From Sphingomonadaceae bacterium (GTDB lineage Bacteria > Pseudomonadota > Alphaproteobacteria > Sphingomonadales > Sphingomonadaceae), in NCBI GenBank assembly GCA_016742125.1, contig JACVCM010000012.1, forward strand, positions 1 to 51,590: a stretch of DNA of 51,590 nucleotides, in the 5' to 3' direction. This document shows, piece after piece, positions 15,852-24,383 of the stretch. Position numbers and translations under genes: made by a program. Every line of letters starts with the position of its first letter. Position 1 is the stretch's first letter. The notes beneath the pieces are model-generated. The model did not search any database and was not told where the DNA came from. It saw nothing but the letters and a program-made list of their open reading frames with translations.

Positions 15852-16394
15852 ATGGCCCGTCGCCTCGACTCGCAGGAAAAGGCGCTATGGGCCAAGGTAA
15901 TGGCGACGGTTAAGCCGCTGGATGGGGTTCATCCTGCGCGGAACGATGATGTGACGCTGGCGAAGCGAGTGGCGGAGGGGTCGGTCCGTCCATCGCCGCG
16001 CAAGACGGCGAGCCCCCTGCACCACATTTCGGAAGGTCCCGCTCCCCGTGCAGGGGAGGATAACCTCAACTCCCACTGGAACCGGCGCATCCACCGGGGC
16101 GGCATCGTTCCCGACATCAGCATCGATCTGCACGACGCCAGCCTGTCGCGCGCCTATGCACGGCTGGATGGTGCGCTGGAACAAGCTATTGCACAGAAGC
16201 TGAAGGTCGTCCTGCTTGTCACCGGGAAACCACGCGCCCACGACCGCGCGAGCGGCGAGGGCCGGGGCGCCATTGCCGCCCTGGTTCGTGACTGGTTGGC
16301 AGCATCGCGCCACGCGCGCCATATTTCAGCGGTCCGTAATGCCCATCCACGGCATGGCGGGACCGGGGCGCTTTACATCATATTGAAAAGCTAG
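15852..16394 (+). CDS. Smr domain protein
   Basis: A 180-residue protein with a charged N-terminal helix (RRLDSQEKALWAKVMATVKPL), a low-complexity linker and a C-terminal Smr (small MutS-related) domain. Smr landmarks are IDLHDASLSRAYARLD (the LDLHG-like motif), VLLVTGKP and GRGAIAALVRDWL, ending with GGTGALYIILK. Stand-alone Smr proteins bind or nick nucleic acids; recent work on the family points to mRNA cleavage in ribosome rescue, but this short form is uncharacterised. The linker (about residues 54-71) is encoded by a palindromic repeat, described separately. The gene ends overlapping the stop of the convergent dapE. Confidence 0.9.
   Translation: MARRLDSQEKALWAKVMATVKPLDGVHPARNDDVTLAKRVAEGSVRPSPRKTASPLHHISEGPAPRAGEDNLNSHWNRRIHRGGIVPDISIDLHDASLSRAYARLDGALEQAIAQKLKVVLLVTGKPRAHDRASGEGRGAIAALVRDWLAASRHARHISAVRNAHPRHGGTGALYIILKS
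16012..16062 (-). repeat. REP-like palindromic element inside the smr gene
   Basis: Read on the minus strand the segment has TCCTCCCC, an inner GGGGAGCGGGACC, a TTCCGAAA turn, then GTGGTGCAGGGGGC. The same succession (TCCTCCCC ... GGGGAGGGGGACC ... GCGAAGC ... GGTGGAGGGGC) makes up the left part of the intergenic repeat at 24244. Here it is in frame and codes for about 18 residues of the linker, rich in Pro, His and Gly, just before the Smr domain. Confidence 0.6.
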
Positions 16395-17530
16395 GCCGAA
16401 AGCATCTTGAACGTCACGCGCCGGTAAATCTCGGTTAGCGCTTCGAGGTCTGCAATGGCGACCGCCTCATCCAGCTTGTGCATGGTTGCATTGCACAGGC
16501 CGAATTCGACCACGGGGCAAATCTTTGTCAGAAAGCGCGCGTCGGACGTACCGCCAGTGGTCGATGGTTCCGGTCGGATCCCGTTCACGGCCTCGACGGC
16601 TTGCGAAATCGCCGCCGACAGTTCGCCCGGCGGCGTCAGGAACGCCTCGCCGGAAATCATTGCAGTCAATGTCCCGCCACCGCGCTCGACAAGCTCGCGT
16701 ATCCGTCCCACCAGCGCTTCGCCATTCTGCAAATCGTTGAAGCGGATGGAGAGGCGAGCCTCTGCCTTGGCGGGAATGACATTGGTCGCCTTGTTGCCGA
16801 CAGTGAGGTCGGTAATCTCGATATTGCTCGGCTGGAACCAGTCGGTGCCGTCGTCGAGGTGAATCGATTCGATTTCGGACAATATCGCTATCAACTTCGT
16901 AATCGGATTATCGGCCAGGTGCGGATAAGCAACATGGCCTTGCGTGCCGGCAACCGAAATCCACATATTGACCGAGCCACGCCGCCCGATCTTCATCATG
17001 TCGCCCAGCCGGTTGACGCTTGTCGGTTCGCCAACCAGGCAGGCATCGGGTATCGATCCGCGTGTCTGCATGCGGTCGATCAGCGCGCGCGTGCCGTAGA
17101 TGGCCGGGCCTTCTTCGTCGCCGGTAATGATCAGGCTGATCGTGCCTTGATCCGCCGGTATCGCATGCAGCGCCGCGACAAAGGCCGCGATGCTGCCCTT
17201 CATGTCGACCGCGCCCCGGCCGTGCAGTAGATCGCCGCGAATGTCCGGCTGGAAAGGATTGCTTTTCCATCCTTCGCCCGGCGGCACGACATCGAGATGT
17301 CCGGCAAAGGCGAAATGACGACCGGATGCCTCGCGAATGGCAAAAAGATTTTCAACTGGCGCGCCATGCGCCGGATTGTCGTCGCCTTCGCCCGCAACAA
17401 AGCGCTCGACGGCGAACCCGATCGGTATCAGCATCTCCTCAAGTGCATCGAAAACCGCGCCGCGCGCGGGTGTAATGCTTTCGCAGGCGATCAGTTTCTG
17501 TGCATATTCAAGGGCGAGGCTGGCGGTCAT
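16391..17530 (-). CDS. dapE: Succinyl-diaminopimelate desuccinylase
   Basis: A 379-residue M20-family dizinc hydrolase of the lysine/meso-diaminopimelate pathway, making substrate for lysine and peptidoglycan. The zinc ligands appear in FAGHLDVVPPG (His, with its nearby Asp), GRGAVDMKG (bridging Asp), the catalytic Glu and ligand in ITGDEEGPA, GEPT and the C-terminal NATMHKLDE. The dimerisation lid lies between (GRRGSVNMWISVAGTQGHVAYPHLADNP). A GTG at 17542 is also in frame, but the ATG at 17530 matches the family start better; neither has a good ribosome site. It starts 16 bases after the PAS gene and probably shares its transcript. Confidence 0.95.
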   Translation of the reverse strand: MTASLALEYAQKLIACESITPARGAVFDALEEMLIPIGFAVERFVAGEGDDNPAHGAPVENLFAIREASGRHFAFAGHLDVVPPGEGWKSNPFQPDIRGDLLHGRGAVDMKGSIAAFVAALHAIPADQGTISLIITGDEEGPAIYGTRALIDRMQTRGSIPDACLVGEPTSVNRLGDMMKIGRRGSVNMWISVAGTQGHVAYPHLADNPITKLIAILSEIESIHLDDGTDWFQPSNIEITDLTVGNKATNVIPAKAEARLSIRFNDLQNGEALVGRIRELVERGGGTLTAMISGEAFLTPPGELSAAISQAVEAVNGIRPEPSTTGGTSDARFLTKICPVVEFGLCNATMHKLDEAVAIADLEALTEIYRRVTFKMLSA

Positions 17531-17546
17531 CGACCGCAGCACTAGG

Positions 17547-18875
17547 TCAGACGGCAGTCTTGCGCAACGCCTTCTCGGTCATTGCCGCATCTGCATCGAC
17601 CGCACCGACAATGGCGACATTGCCATCGGCATCGCGGCGTGCGACCAGCAACACAAACTCTTCCCCTGCACCGGCAAATTCGCTCAAGTCGCGCACGCGT
17701 GCGGAACGAAGCCGCGGGCGGGGATCGACCGGGGTGGCCGCAACATGCTGTCCTGCGGCAACCTTGCGCGCACGGCGTTCGGCGGCGACGATGCCTTTCA
17801 GGCCGCCGTCATATTTGCCCAGAATGTCCGCAAGCCCGCCCATCGGCACGGCATTGCGGTCGGCAAATTGCAGCGCAGTCGCAAATTCGGTCAGGCGGGT
17901 CTTGTCATAGCCTGCACCAAAGACAAGTTTCACGATCGGCGTGAAGGGCGCGCGCTCCTGCACGGTAAGGCCTGCGTCGCTAAGCAGTTCCGCATAATCC
18001 TCGGGGAATTTAGCCGCGACAAGCGCGAAATCATGCGCGCGGCCGATCGCTTGATAAAGCGCCTCGCGCGTCCGCAAATCGGCATCGCGCGCGCTATCGG
18101 CGCTCTGGCGTGCTGCATCGAGCCAGTCGGCAAGCGAGCTGTTCTCGTCGGGCTGGGCCTCTTCGAAAGCAAAGTCTTCGCCCAGAACAAGCTCATCGAG
18201 TTCGGGGGTTTCGTCAAGATGCCCGGCAATCGGGCCGTCTGCCCAAACCGGCACATGTTCCTGACGCGGCGGGGCGGCGGCGAGCGCCTGTTCGACCTCG
18301 AGCTGGAGCGGAGCGGCGATTTCCGCCGCGGCCGCTTCTTTCCAGTTGATGACGCCATAAATGAAATCGATAGTGTCGTCGTCCGAGGAATAAGGCAGCA
18401 ATATACCGCGATACATGATGTTGACGCCGCGCTCGTTGACGAATTCGGCTTCGAACCCGATGGGCGCGCGGTTGGCAATGATCTGCAGATAATGATCGGT
18501 AATGCGGGAGAGCAGCGACCGGCTGGGAACCTGGTCGAGATAGGTGACATCCTCGCCAAGCCCGCATTCGGCGCGCAGTGCGTCGCCCAGATATTCTATC
18601 GACGGGTTTTCGATGCCCGAGGTGAAGTCGAGCAATACGCTGAAATCGCGAAAATCTTCGACCGACGCGGGATCGAGTTCCTCAATCGACGGATAGTTCT
18701 TGTCATGGAGCTGCGCGGTCCAGAAATTATAGGCGCGTACCTGCATACGGCGCTCGTCACCCGACACGACAGGCGGCGGCTCGATGGCGGCATCTTCTTC
18801 ATCGAAAGCGGCATAGCTTGGGCCGACAGGGTCGTTATCCTGTCCAAATGGCTCAAATCCGCGCAAATTATCCAT
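17547..18875 (-). CDS. PAS domain protein of unknown function
   Basis: A 442-residue soluble, acidic protein. Residues about 45-190 resemble the alphaproteobacterial PAS_5-type fold: YNFWTAQLHDKNYPSIEELDPASVEDFRDFSVLLDF, GDALRAECG, then a strand ending FIYGVINWKE. The remainder is Ala/Glu-rich and helical without a kinase, cyclase or HTH domain; a second ordered part is VVAKFPEDYAELL-like (here LVAAKFPEDYAELL) followed by FTPIVKLVFGAGYDKTRLTEFA. It may be a sensor or a scaffold of an unknown pathway. It is divergent from nothing nearby: glpK reads toward it on the same strand. The 99 bases upstream hold no clear operator. Confidence 0.75.
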   Translation of the reverse strand: MDNLRGFEPFGQDNDPVGPSYAAFDEEDAAIEPPPVVSGDERRMQVRAYNFWTAQLHDKNYPSIEELDPASVEDFRDFSVLLDFTSGIENPSIEYLGDALRAECGLGEDVTYLDQVPSRSLLSRITDHYLQIIANRAPIGFEAEFVNERGVNIMYRGILLPYSSDDDTIDFIYGVINWKEAAAAEIAAPLQLEVEQALAAAPPRQEHVPVWADGPIAGHLDETPELDELVLGEDFAFEEAQPDENSSLADWLDAARQSADSARDADLRTREALYQAIGRAHDFALVAAKFPEDYAELLSDAGLTVQERAPFTPIVKLVFGAGYDKTRLTEFATALQFADRNAVPMGGLADILGKYDGGLKGIVAAERRARKVAAGQHVAATPVDPRPRLRSARVRDLSEFAGAGEEFVLLVARRDADGNVAIVGAVDADAAMTEKALRKTAV

Positions 18876-18974
18876 CTTTTGGTCCTGTCGATGTCAGTCG
18901 CGACTTTTTTGTCACGCTCACATTGGCAAAGGATGGTTAAGATGGCGTAAACTTTTGGACCGTTCGCGATGCGC

Positions 18975-20441
18975 CTATCGCAGCACGCGTCCCAACGCGT
19001 TGGCCCAACCTTCCAGGCGGATTTGCCGCGCATCGCTTTGCAGCTTCGGCACGAAGCGGCTAATTCCGCCGCGCATGGCCGCCGAGGCGTCGAGCGACGG
19101 GTAGACCCCGGCGCCTACCGCAGCCAGCATTGCTGCGCCCAGCGCAGTGGTTTCGATATATTCCGGTCGCTCGACATCGATGGCGAGTATGTCGGCAAGG
19201 TCCTGCGCCATCCAGTCATTGGCCACCATGCCGCCATCGATGCGAAGTTCTGCCCAGTCCGCGCCATCGGCGGCGAAGGCTGTTTTCAGATCGTGCGTCT
19301 GGTGCGCCATGGCCTCCAGCGCCGCACGAGCGACATGCGCTTTGGTCGCGGAAAAACTGAGGCCGCTGATCGACCCGCGCGCATTGGGCTGCCAGTGCGG
19401 CGCGCCAAGACCCGACAGCGCGGGGACAAGATAGACGCCGCCATTGTCCGGAACGCTTCGCGCCAGCGGCTCGGTTTCGGCCGCGGTGGCGATAAGCCCA
19501 AGATCGTCGCGCAGCCATTGCACGAGGCTGCCGGCGACGAACACGGAGCCTTCCAGTGCATAATGCCGTTCCCCGTCCAACTGGTAGAGCACCGTCGAGA
19601 GGAGGCGGTTTTTGGATTGCCGCAACGTTGTTCCGGTCTGCGTCAATACGAACGCACCGGTGCCGAATGTCGCCTTGGTCTGACCGATGTCGAAGCAGCC
19701 CTGGCCGATTGTCGCTGCCTGCTGGTCCCCCGCCATGCCGGAAATTTTGACCATGCCACCGAACAAGTCGGGCAGGGTTGTCCCCAATTCCCCCGCACAA
19801 TCGACGATCTCTGGTAATATGCCGCGTGGAACGCCAAAAAGGTCTGTCAGGCCATCGTCCCAGCCGCCACTGCCGATTGCCATCAATGCCGTGCGGCTGG
19901 CGTTGGTCGCATCGCTCACATGCAGTCCGCCGGTCAGGCGAAAGACGAGATAGCTTTCGACGGTGCCGACAAGGAGGTTATCTCCGGCCTCGGCAAGCTG
20001 CGGCCAGTTGCGCAAGGCCCAGCCGATCTTCGAGCCCGAAAAATAGGGATCGAGCAGCAGCCCGGTCTTCGCCTGCACCACCGGCTCCTCGCCTCGCTCT
20101 TTGAGCGCGAGACAATCGTCAGCCGTGCGCCGGTCCTGCCAGACAATGGCAGGTGCAAGCGGTTCGCCCGTGCGCCGGTCCCAGAACACCACCGTTTCGC
20201 GCTGGTTGGTGATGCCGATGCCCGCAATCCTGTCCGCGCCGCCAGCCTTGGCCACCATCGCGCGCGCGCATTCGAGCGTCAGGTTCCAGATTTCGTTCGC
20301 ATCATGCTCGACGAGGCCGGGGGCAGGGTAGTGCTGTGTCAGTGGACGCTGGCAGCTATCGACCGCGTTGCCGTCTGCGGTAAACAGCACTGCACGCGTA
20401 GAGGTTGTGCCTTCGTCGATAACGAGGATATATTCGCTCAT
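18975..20441 (-). CDS. glpK: Glycerol kinase
   Basis: A 488-residue FGGY kinase that converts glycerol to sn-glycerol 3-phosphate. It starts ILVIDEGTTSTRAVLF (phosphate 1 loop). All glycerol contacts known in E. coli GlpK have counterparts: Arg and Glu in NQRETVVFWDR, Tyr in DPYFSGSKIGW, and Asp in AGDQQAATIGQGCF. The FGGY signature GAFVLTQTG and the nucleotide site LRIDGGMVANDWMAQDLADI follow, so a different FGGY substrate is unlikely. Its ATG overlaps the stop of the symporter gene (ATGA), hence the two are translationally coupled. No glpD, glpF or glpR is nearby; the context is a galactoside locus, which is unusual for glpK. Confidence 0.95.
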   Translation of the reverse strand: MSEYILVIDEGTTSTRAVLFTADGNAVDSCQRPLTQHYPAPGLVEHDANEIWNLTLECARAMVAKAGGADRIAGIGITNQRETVVFWDRRTGEPLAPAIVWQDRRTADDCLALKERGEEPVVQAKTGLLLDPYFSGSKIGWALRNWPQLAEAGDNLLVGTVESYLVFRLTGGLHVSDATNASRTALMAIGSGGWDDGLTDLFGVPRGILPEIVDCAGELGTTLPDLFGGMVKISGMAGDQQAATIGQGCFDIGQTKATFGTGAFVLTQTGTTLRQSKNRLLSTVLYQLDGERHYALEGSVFVAGSLVQWLRDDLGLIATAAETEPLARSVPDNGGVYLVPALSGLGAPHWQPNARGSISGLSFSATKAHVARAALEAMAHQTHDLKTAFAADGADWAELRIDGGMVANDWMAQDLADILAIDVERPEYIETTALGAAMLAAVGAGVYPSLDASAAMRGGISRFVPKLQSDARQIRLEGWANALGRVLR

Positions 20442-21967
20442 GCCTGTGCAGCGCGCAGCGCGCGGCCCTCCCTCGAAAAAATGAATATCGCGCGGTTGCC
20501 GAACATCATCCGGTTCACCGCGAGCGCAACCATCACCGATGTTACCAGCACAACCACCATCACGTCGATATAATGTAGCCAGTCGAGCCCGATATGCTGG
20601 TAGAAAGTCTCACCCGCGTATAGCGTGTCCGGCCTGTACAATATAAAGTTATGCAGCGCATAAATCCCGACCCCATAGACCAGACCGGCAATCGCCGCGC
20701 GGGCATCGACATTGCGAAACAGCAGCCCCGCGATGAAGGCCGACAGGATGGGCATGGACGACAGGCCGTTCAGTTCCTGCAACAGGTTGATGATGCTGTT
20801 CGCACCTGCATATAGCGGCACCAGTGCGACGGCGAGGATGCTCGCCCCGATCCCGACGGTGCGATTGAGAACAATCGCGCTCGCTTTGTCATTGACGAAT
20901 TTGCGGTGGAAATCCACCGTATAGAGCGTGATTGTAGCATTCAACACGGCCGAGTAAGTGGTGAGCACCGCCGCCGCGATCATGGCCGCGAACATGCCGC
21001 TCGTCCAGCTCGGCAGCACCTCGGCGACGATCATGCCATAGGCGCGGTCGCCGACATCGCCGAACAGCTTGTAGGCAACAACGCCGGGTATGACGACGAT
21101 AGCGGGGATAATCAGCACACGGACGATAGCGGCCGCGATCACGCCCTTTTGCGCCTCCTCGACTGTCGGCGCAGCGAGCGCCTTTTGCGTGATATTCTGG
21201 TTGGTCGACCAATAGAATATCTGGATGAAGATCATGCCGGTGAAGAGGGTGTGGAAAGGGATGGGCGAGTCGAGCGCGCCGATCATCGAAATGCGCTCTG
21301 CGGGAACGCCGGTGAACAGGTCGAAATTCACTGCGGCCAGCGCCAGGAGGACCACGACCAGTGCCAGCCCCAATATCCCGACGCCGCTATAGGTGTCGAG
21401 TACCGCCACCCCGCGCAGGCCGCCCAATATCGCATAGGCCGGGCCAACAATGGCAAAAATGGTGGCAATGGCCCCCACCGTCATATCAGTCCCGAACAAC
21501 GACTGCATGAATAGCGATCCGCTGTAGATAACGGCGGGCATGTAGATGAAGACATTTCCGATCAGGAATATCGCCGAAATGACGGTACGGATACTGCCGC
21601 CCCTATAGCGCTGTTCCAACAGTTCCGTGACGGTGGTGCATTTGTTGCGATAGTAGATCGGCACGAACACAAAAGCCAGGATTAGCAAACCGACGAATCC
21701 CGCCAGTTCCCACCAGGCGAGGAGCAGCATCTGGTTGCCGTTCATGCCCACAAGCTGATCCGTGGACAGGTTGGTTAGCGTGATCGCGCCTGCAACGAAA
21801 AACCAGTTGAGGCCGCCGCCGGCGAGAAATATTTCCTTGTCGGTTGCATTGGGATCGCCGCTTCGCTCCGCCGCGCCGCGTACCTTCAGCCAGGTGATCA
21901 GGCCGATAAGCGCCATCAGCCCGACAAAGATACGGAACTGGACCGCCGATCCATTGGCTTCGAACAT
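20438..21967 (-). CDS. SGLT-type sodium/sugar symporter (SSS family)
   Basis: A 509-residue inner-membrane protein with about 14 hydrophobic segments and the LeuT-like SSS fold. The part IQIFYWSTNQNITQKALAA matches the sugar-cotransporter signature (YW-x-T-x-Q-x-x-x-Q) of human SGLT and vSGLT, which separates it from proline or pantothenate carriers. Other features are FLAGGGLNWFFVAGAITLTNLSTDQLVGMNG in the first helices and a sodium-site Ser/Thr-rich helix 8 (AAAVLTTYSAVLNATITLYTVD). A strong GGGGAGG ribosome site precedes the ATG. It is coupled to glpK downstream and divergent from the GH36 alpha-galactosidase, so an alpha-galactoside containing glycerol is the best guess for its substrate (inference). 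Confidence 0.92.
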   Translation of the reverse strand: MFEANGSAVQFRIFVGLMALIGLITWLKVRGAAERSGDPNATDKEIFLAGGGLNWFFVAGAITLTNLSTDQLVGMNGNQMLLLAWWELAGFVGLLILAFVFVPIYYRNKCTTVTELLEQRYRGGSIRTVISAIFLIGNVFIYMPAVIYSGSLFMQSLFGTDMTVGAIATIFAIVGPAYAILGGLRGVAVLDTYSGVGILGLALVVVLLALAAVNFDLFTGVPAERISMIGALDSPIPFHTLFTGMIFIQIFYWSTNQNITQKALAAPTVEEAQKGVIAAAIVRVLIIPAIVVIPGVVAYKLFGDVGDRAYGMIVAEVLPSWTSGMFAAMIAAAVLTTYSAVLNATITLYTVDFHRKFVNDKASAIVLNRTVGIGASILAVALVPLYAGANSIINLLQELNGLSSMPILSAFIAGLLFRNVDARAAIAGLVYGVGIYALHNFILYRPDTLYAGETFYQHIGLDWLHYIDVMVVVLVTSVMVALAVNRMMFGNRAIFIFSREGRALRAAQA

Positions 21968-21997
21968 GCAATTGCCTCCCCGAACATGATTTTATGT

Positions 21998-22015
21998 CGC
22001 AAGTTCACGCTTGCG
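21998..22015. promoter_or_regulatory. Candidate operator between symporter and alpha-galactosidase
   Basis: A perfect inverted repeat CGCAAG-N6-CTTGCG lies in the 143-base divergent region, 31 bases from the symporter start and 96 from the alpha-galactosidase start. It is the only clear dyad there and could bind a regulator acting on both transcripts. No regulator gene is adjacent. Confidence 0.35.
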
Positions 22016-22110
22016 CTTTTCATTTCATTGCGAAACTAGTCGCGGCAGCCGAAAAGACAAACAGCAAATCAGTTATTGTAATAATCGTCAATAAAAATCG
22101 GGAGAGTCGT

Positions 22111-24243
22111 GTGCACCATATCCGCCTTGATGGTCTTGATTGTTCCGTCATCTTCGACTGCACGAAAGGCAAGCCGCCGTCGCTGCTCTATTGGGGTGCG
22201 GCGCTGGCTGAGTGGGTGGAGGGCGCCGCGCTTGAAAAACTGGCCATCCGGCAGGGTATGCATGGCGTGGCCGACATTTCGCTGCCGCTATCGCTCGCAA
22301 TGGAACCCGGCCTTGGGCATCCCATGCTGCATGGATTTGCCGCCCATCGCGAGGGGCGGGACTGGGGTAGCCTGTTCGAGGTCGCCAAGGTCGCTGCAGA
22401 GGGGAATGGCGCCCGGATTATCTGCCGCGATGAGCGGACAAAGCTCGGTTTGGAATATGCAATCGACCTCGATCGAGAAACCGATGTGCTTCGCATTGGA
22501 TCGACACTGACCAACTATGGCGACAGCGCGCTCGACCTGAACGAAATGCCGACGGCGTTCCTTCCGGTCCCAGCGCACATGACCCACATCACCGGGTTCA
22601 CCGGCCGCTGGACGCATGAGTTCGGGCGGGAGCGCGTCAAGCGCGGATCGGGCACCTACCTCCGCGAGAACCGCAGCGGGCGAACCTCGCACTTCAGCTA
22701 TCCGGCATTGCTGCTATCTGGGGCTCAAGCCAGCGAGTCATCGGGTGAAGTCTACGGACTGCACTTGGCCTGGAGCGGCAACCACCGGCTGCGCGTCGAC
22801 ACGCTCACCGATGGCCGCGTGCTTGCCAGCATGGGTGCGCTGCTATTCCCCGGCGAAATCCGCCTCGCGCCCGGGGAGAGCTATGCAGCCCCCGAAATTG
22901 TTGCAGCCTACAGCACCCACGGGTTCAGCGCACTTAGCCGAAAGTTTCACGCGCATGTGCGCGAAAAGCTGCTCCGTCCCGCCATGCGCGCAAAACCGAG
23001 GCCAGTACATTACAACACATGGGAGGCGGTCTATTTCGACCATGATACCGGTAAACTGAAGGAAATCGCGACCCGTGCCGCCGCATTGGGCGTAGAGCGC
23101 TTTGTGCTCGACGACGGCTGGTTCGGGGCGCGGCGCAATGATCTGGCGGGACTTGGCGACTGGTATGTTTCCGATGCGGTTTACCCGCAAGGGCTGAAAC
23201 CGCTGGTCGATCATGTCACCGGTCTGGGCATGGAATTCGGCATCTGGTTCGAACCTGAAATGGTCAACCCCGACAGCGATCTGTATCGCGCGCATCCCGA
23301 TTGGGCGCTCAAGATCGAGGGCGTCGGGCAGGTGCCGTTCCGTACCCAATATGTGCTCGATATCAGCCGCCCGGATGTAGCCGAATATCTGTTCGAACGG
23401 ATCGATGCGATCCTGTCCGATCATGACATAAGCTATATAAAATGGGACATGAACCGCGACCTCAGTCATCCGGGCGGCACCGACGGAATGGCAAGAGCAG
23501 CGGCGCAGGTGCGCGCGCTCTATGCGCTGCTTGACCGGATCCGTGCCGCACACCCGCATGTGGAGATCGAAAGCTGCTCATCTGGCGGTGCGCGTGCGGA
23601 CATGGGCGTGCTGGCGCATAGCGACCGCGTCTGGACATCGGACAGCAACGACGCACTCGACCGGCAGCACATCCAGCGCGGCGCAAGTTTCTTTCTGCCA
23701 CCGGAGATTCTCGGCTGCCATGTCGGTCCGGCGCATTGCCATGTTACCGGGCGGCGGCTGTCCATGGCCATGCGCGCAGCGACAGCGTTCAGCGGGCATA
23801 TGGGTCTGGAGCTCAATCTGCTGACCGAACGGGAAACCGATCTGGAACAACTGCGCGAAGCGATTGCCCTTCACAAGGCACATCGCATGCTGTTGCATAG
23901 TGGCGATCTTTACCGCCTCGATACCGCCCGCGAAAATCTCGCATTCGGCGTCGTGGCTCGTGACAAGGGCGAGGCGCTATTTTCGATCGCTTACATGACC
24001 GGCGATGCCCATGTCCTGCCCGGACGTCTGCACTTTGCAGGCCTCGATCCGACGCGCAATTACCGCCTTCGTCTTGTCTGGCCGCAGCATTGGGCGGCGG
24101 TGAAAGCGCCGTCATTGATCGAACAGCTCCATCTGGGCGGCAAGGGCGCAGTATTCAGTGGCGACGCTCTGATCAAGGCAGGCCTGCAACTTCCGCACGC
24201 GCAGCCGGAGACATGTTTGCTGTTTTATTTGGCGGTGAGTTAA
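22111..24243 (+). CDS. Alpha-galactosidase, glycoside hydrolase family 36
   Basis: A 710-residue enzyme with the GH36 plan: N-terminal beta-sandwich, central (beta/alpha)8 barrel, C-terminal sheet. The barrel carries NTWEAVYFDH, the DDGWFGARRND substrate loop, the nucleophile Asp446 in KWDMNRD and the acid/base region WTSDSNDALDR (Asp511), with ESCSSGGARAD between. It has no signal peptide, so it works in the cytoplasm after uptake. The open frame begins at 21994, but those first 39 codons are not family-like; GTG at 22111, behind GGGAGAG, gives the usual length. It removes terminal alpha-galactose; the neighbouring glycerol kinase suggests a galactosyl-glycerol rather than melibiose or raffinose. 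Confidence 0.95.
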   Translation: MHHIRLDGLDCSVIFDCTKGKPPSLLYWGAALAEWVEGAALEKLAIRQGMHGVADISLPLSLAMEPGLGHPMLHGFAAHREGRDWGSLFEVAKVAAEGNGARIICRDERTKLGLEYAIDLDRETDVLRIGSTLTNYGDSALDLNEMPTAFLPVPAHMTHITGFTGRWTHEFGRERVKRGSGTYLRENRSGRTSHFSYPALLLSGAQASESSGEVYGLHLAWSGNHRLRVDTLTDGRVLASMGALLFPGEIRLAPGESYAAPEIVAAYSTHGFSALSRKFHAHVREKLLRPAMRAKPRPVHYNTWEAVYFDHDTGKLKEIATRAAALGVERFVLDDGWFGARRNDLAGLGDWYVSDAVYPQGLKPLVDHVTGLGMEFGIWFEPEMVNPDSDLYRAHPDWALKIEGVGQVPFRTQYVLDISRPDVAEYLFERIDAILSDHDISYIKWDMNRDLSHPGGTDGMARAAAQVRALYALLDRIRAAHPHVEIESCSSGGARADMGVLAHSDRVWTSDSNDALDRQHIQRGASFFLPPEILGCHVGPAHCHVTGRRLSMAMRAATAFSGHMGLELNLLTERETDLEQLREAIALHKAHRMLLHSGDLYRLDTARENLAFGVVARDKGEALFSIAYMTGDAHVLPGRLHFAGLDPTRNYRLRLVWPQHWAAVKAPSLIEQLHLGGKGAVFSGDALIKAGLQLPHAQPETCLLFYLAVS

Positions 24244-24379
24244 TCCTCCCCATCGACTTGCGATGGGGAGGGGGACCGTTTGCGAAGCAAATGGTGGAGG
24301 GGCCTTTGCCGTCGAATGCCCCTCCGTCACGCCTTCGGCGCGCCACCTCCCCATCGCAAGTCGATGGGGGGGATAATTG
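24244..24379. repeat. Composite palindromic repeat (about 135 bases)
   Basis: The gap between the convergent alpha-galactosidase and UdgX genes is almost filled by nested dyads. At the left, CCTCCCCATCGACTTGCGATGGGGAGG folds on itself; next come ACCGTTTGC/GCAAATGGT, then GGAGGGGC paired with GCCCCTCC, then CGCCTTCGGCG; at the right CCACCTCCCCATCGCAAG and CTTG-complement with GATGGGGGGG mirror the left arm. The two outer arms are inverted copies of each other. It is typical of dispersed REP-type elements of sphingomonads and may also stop transcription from both sides. A shorter relative lies inside the smr gene. Confidence 0.85.
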
Positions 24380-24383
24380 CAAA

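Noticed and set aside
21994..22110. N-terminal extension of the alpha-galactosidase from ATG 21994
   Set aside because: The 39 residues are not GH36-like, run through the divergent promoter region, and GTG 22111 has a ribosome site.
22843..23559. 238-codon minus-strand frame inside the alpha-galactosidase gene
   Set aside because: Shadow of a GC-rich gene with catalytic motifs on the plus strand.
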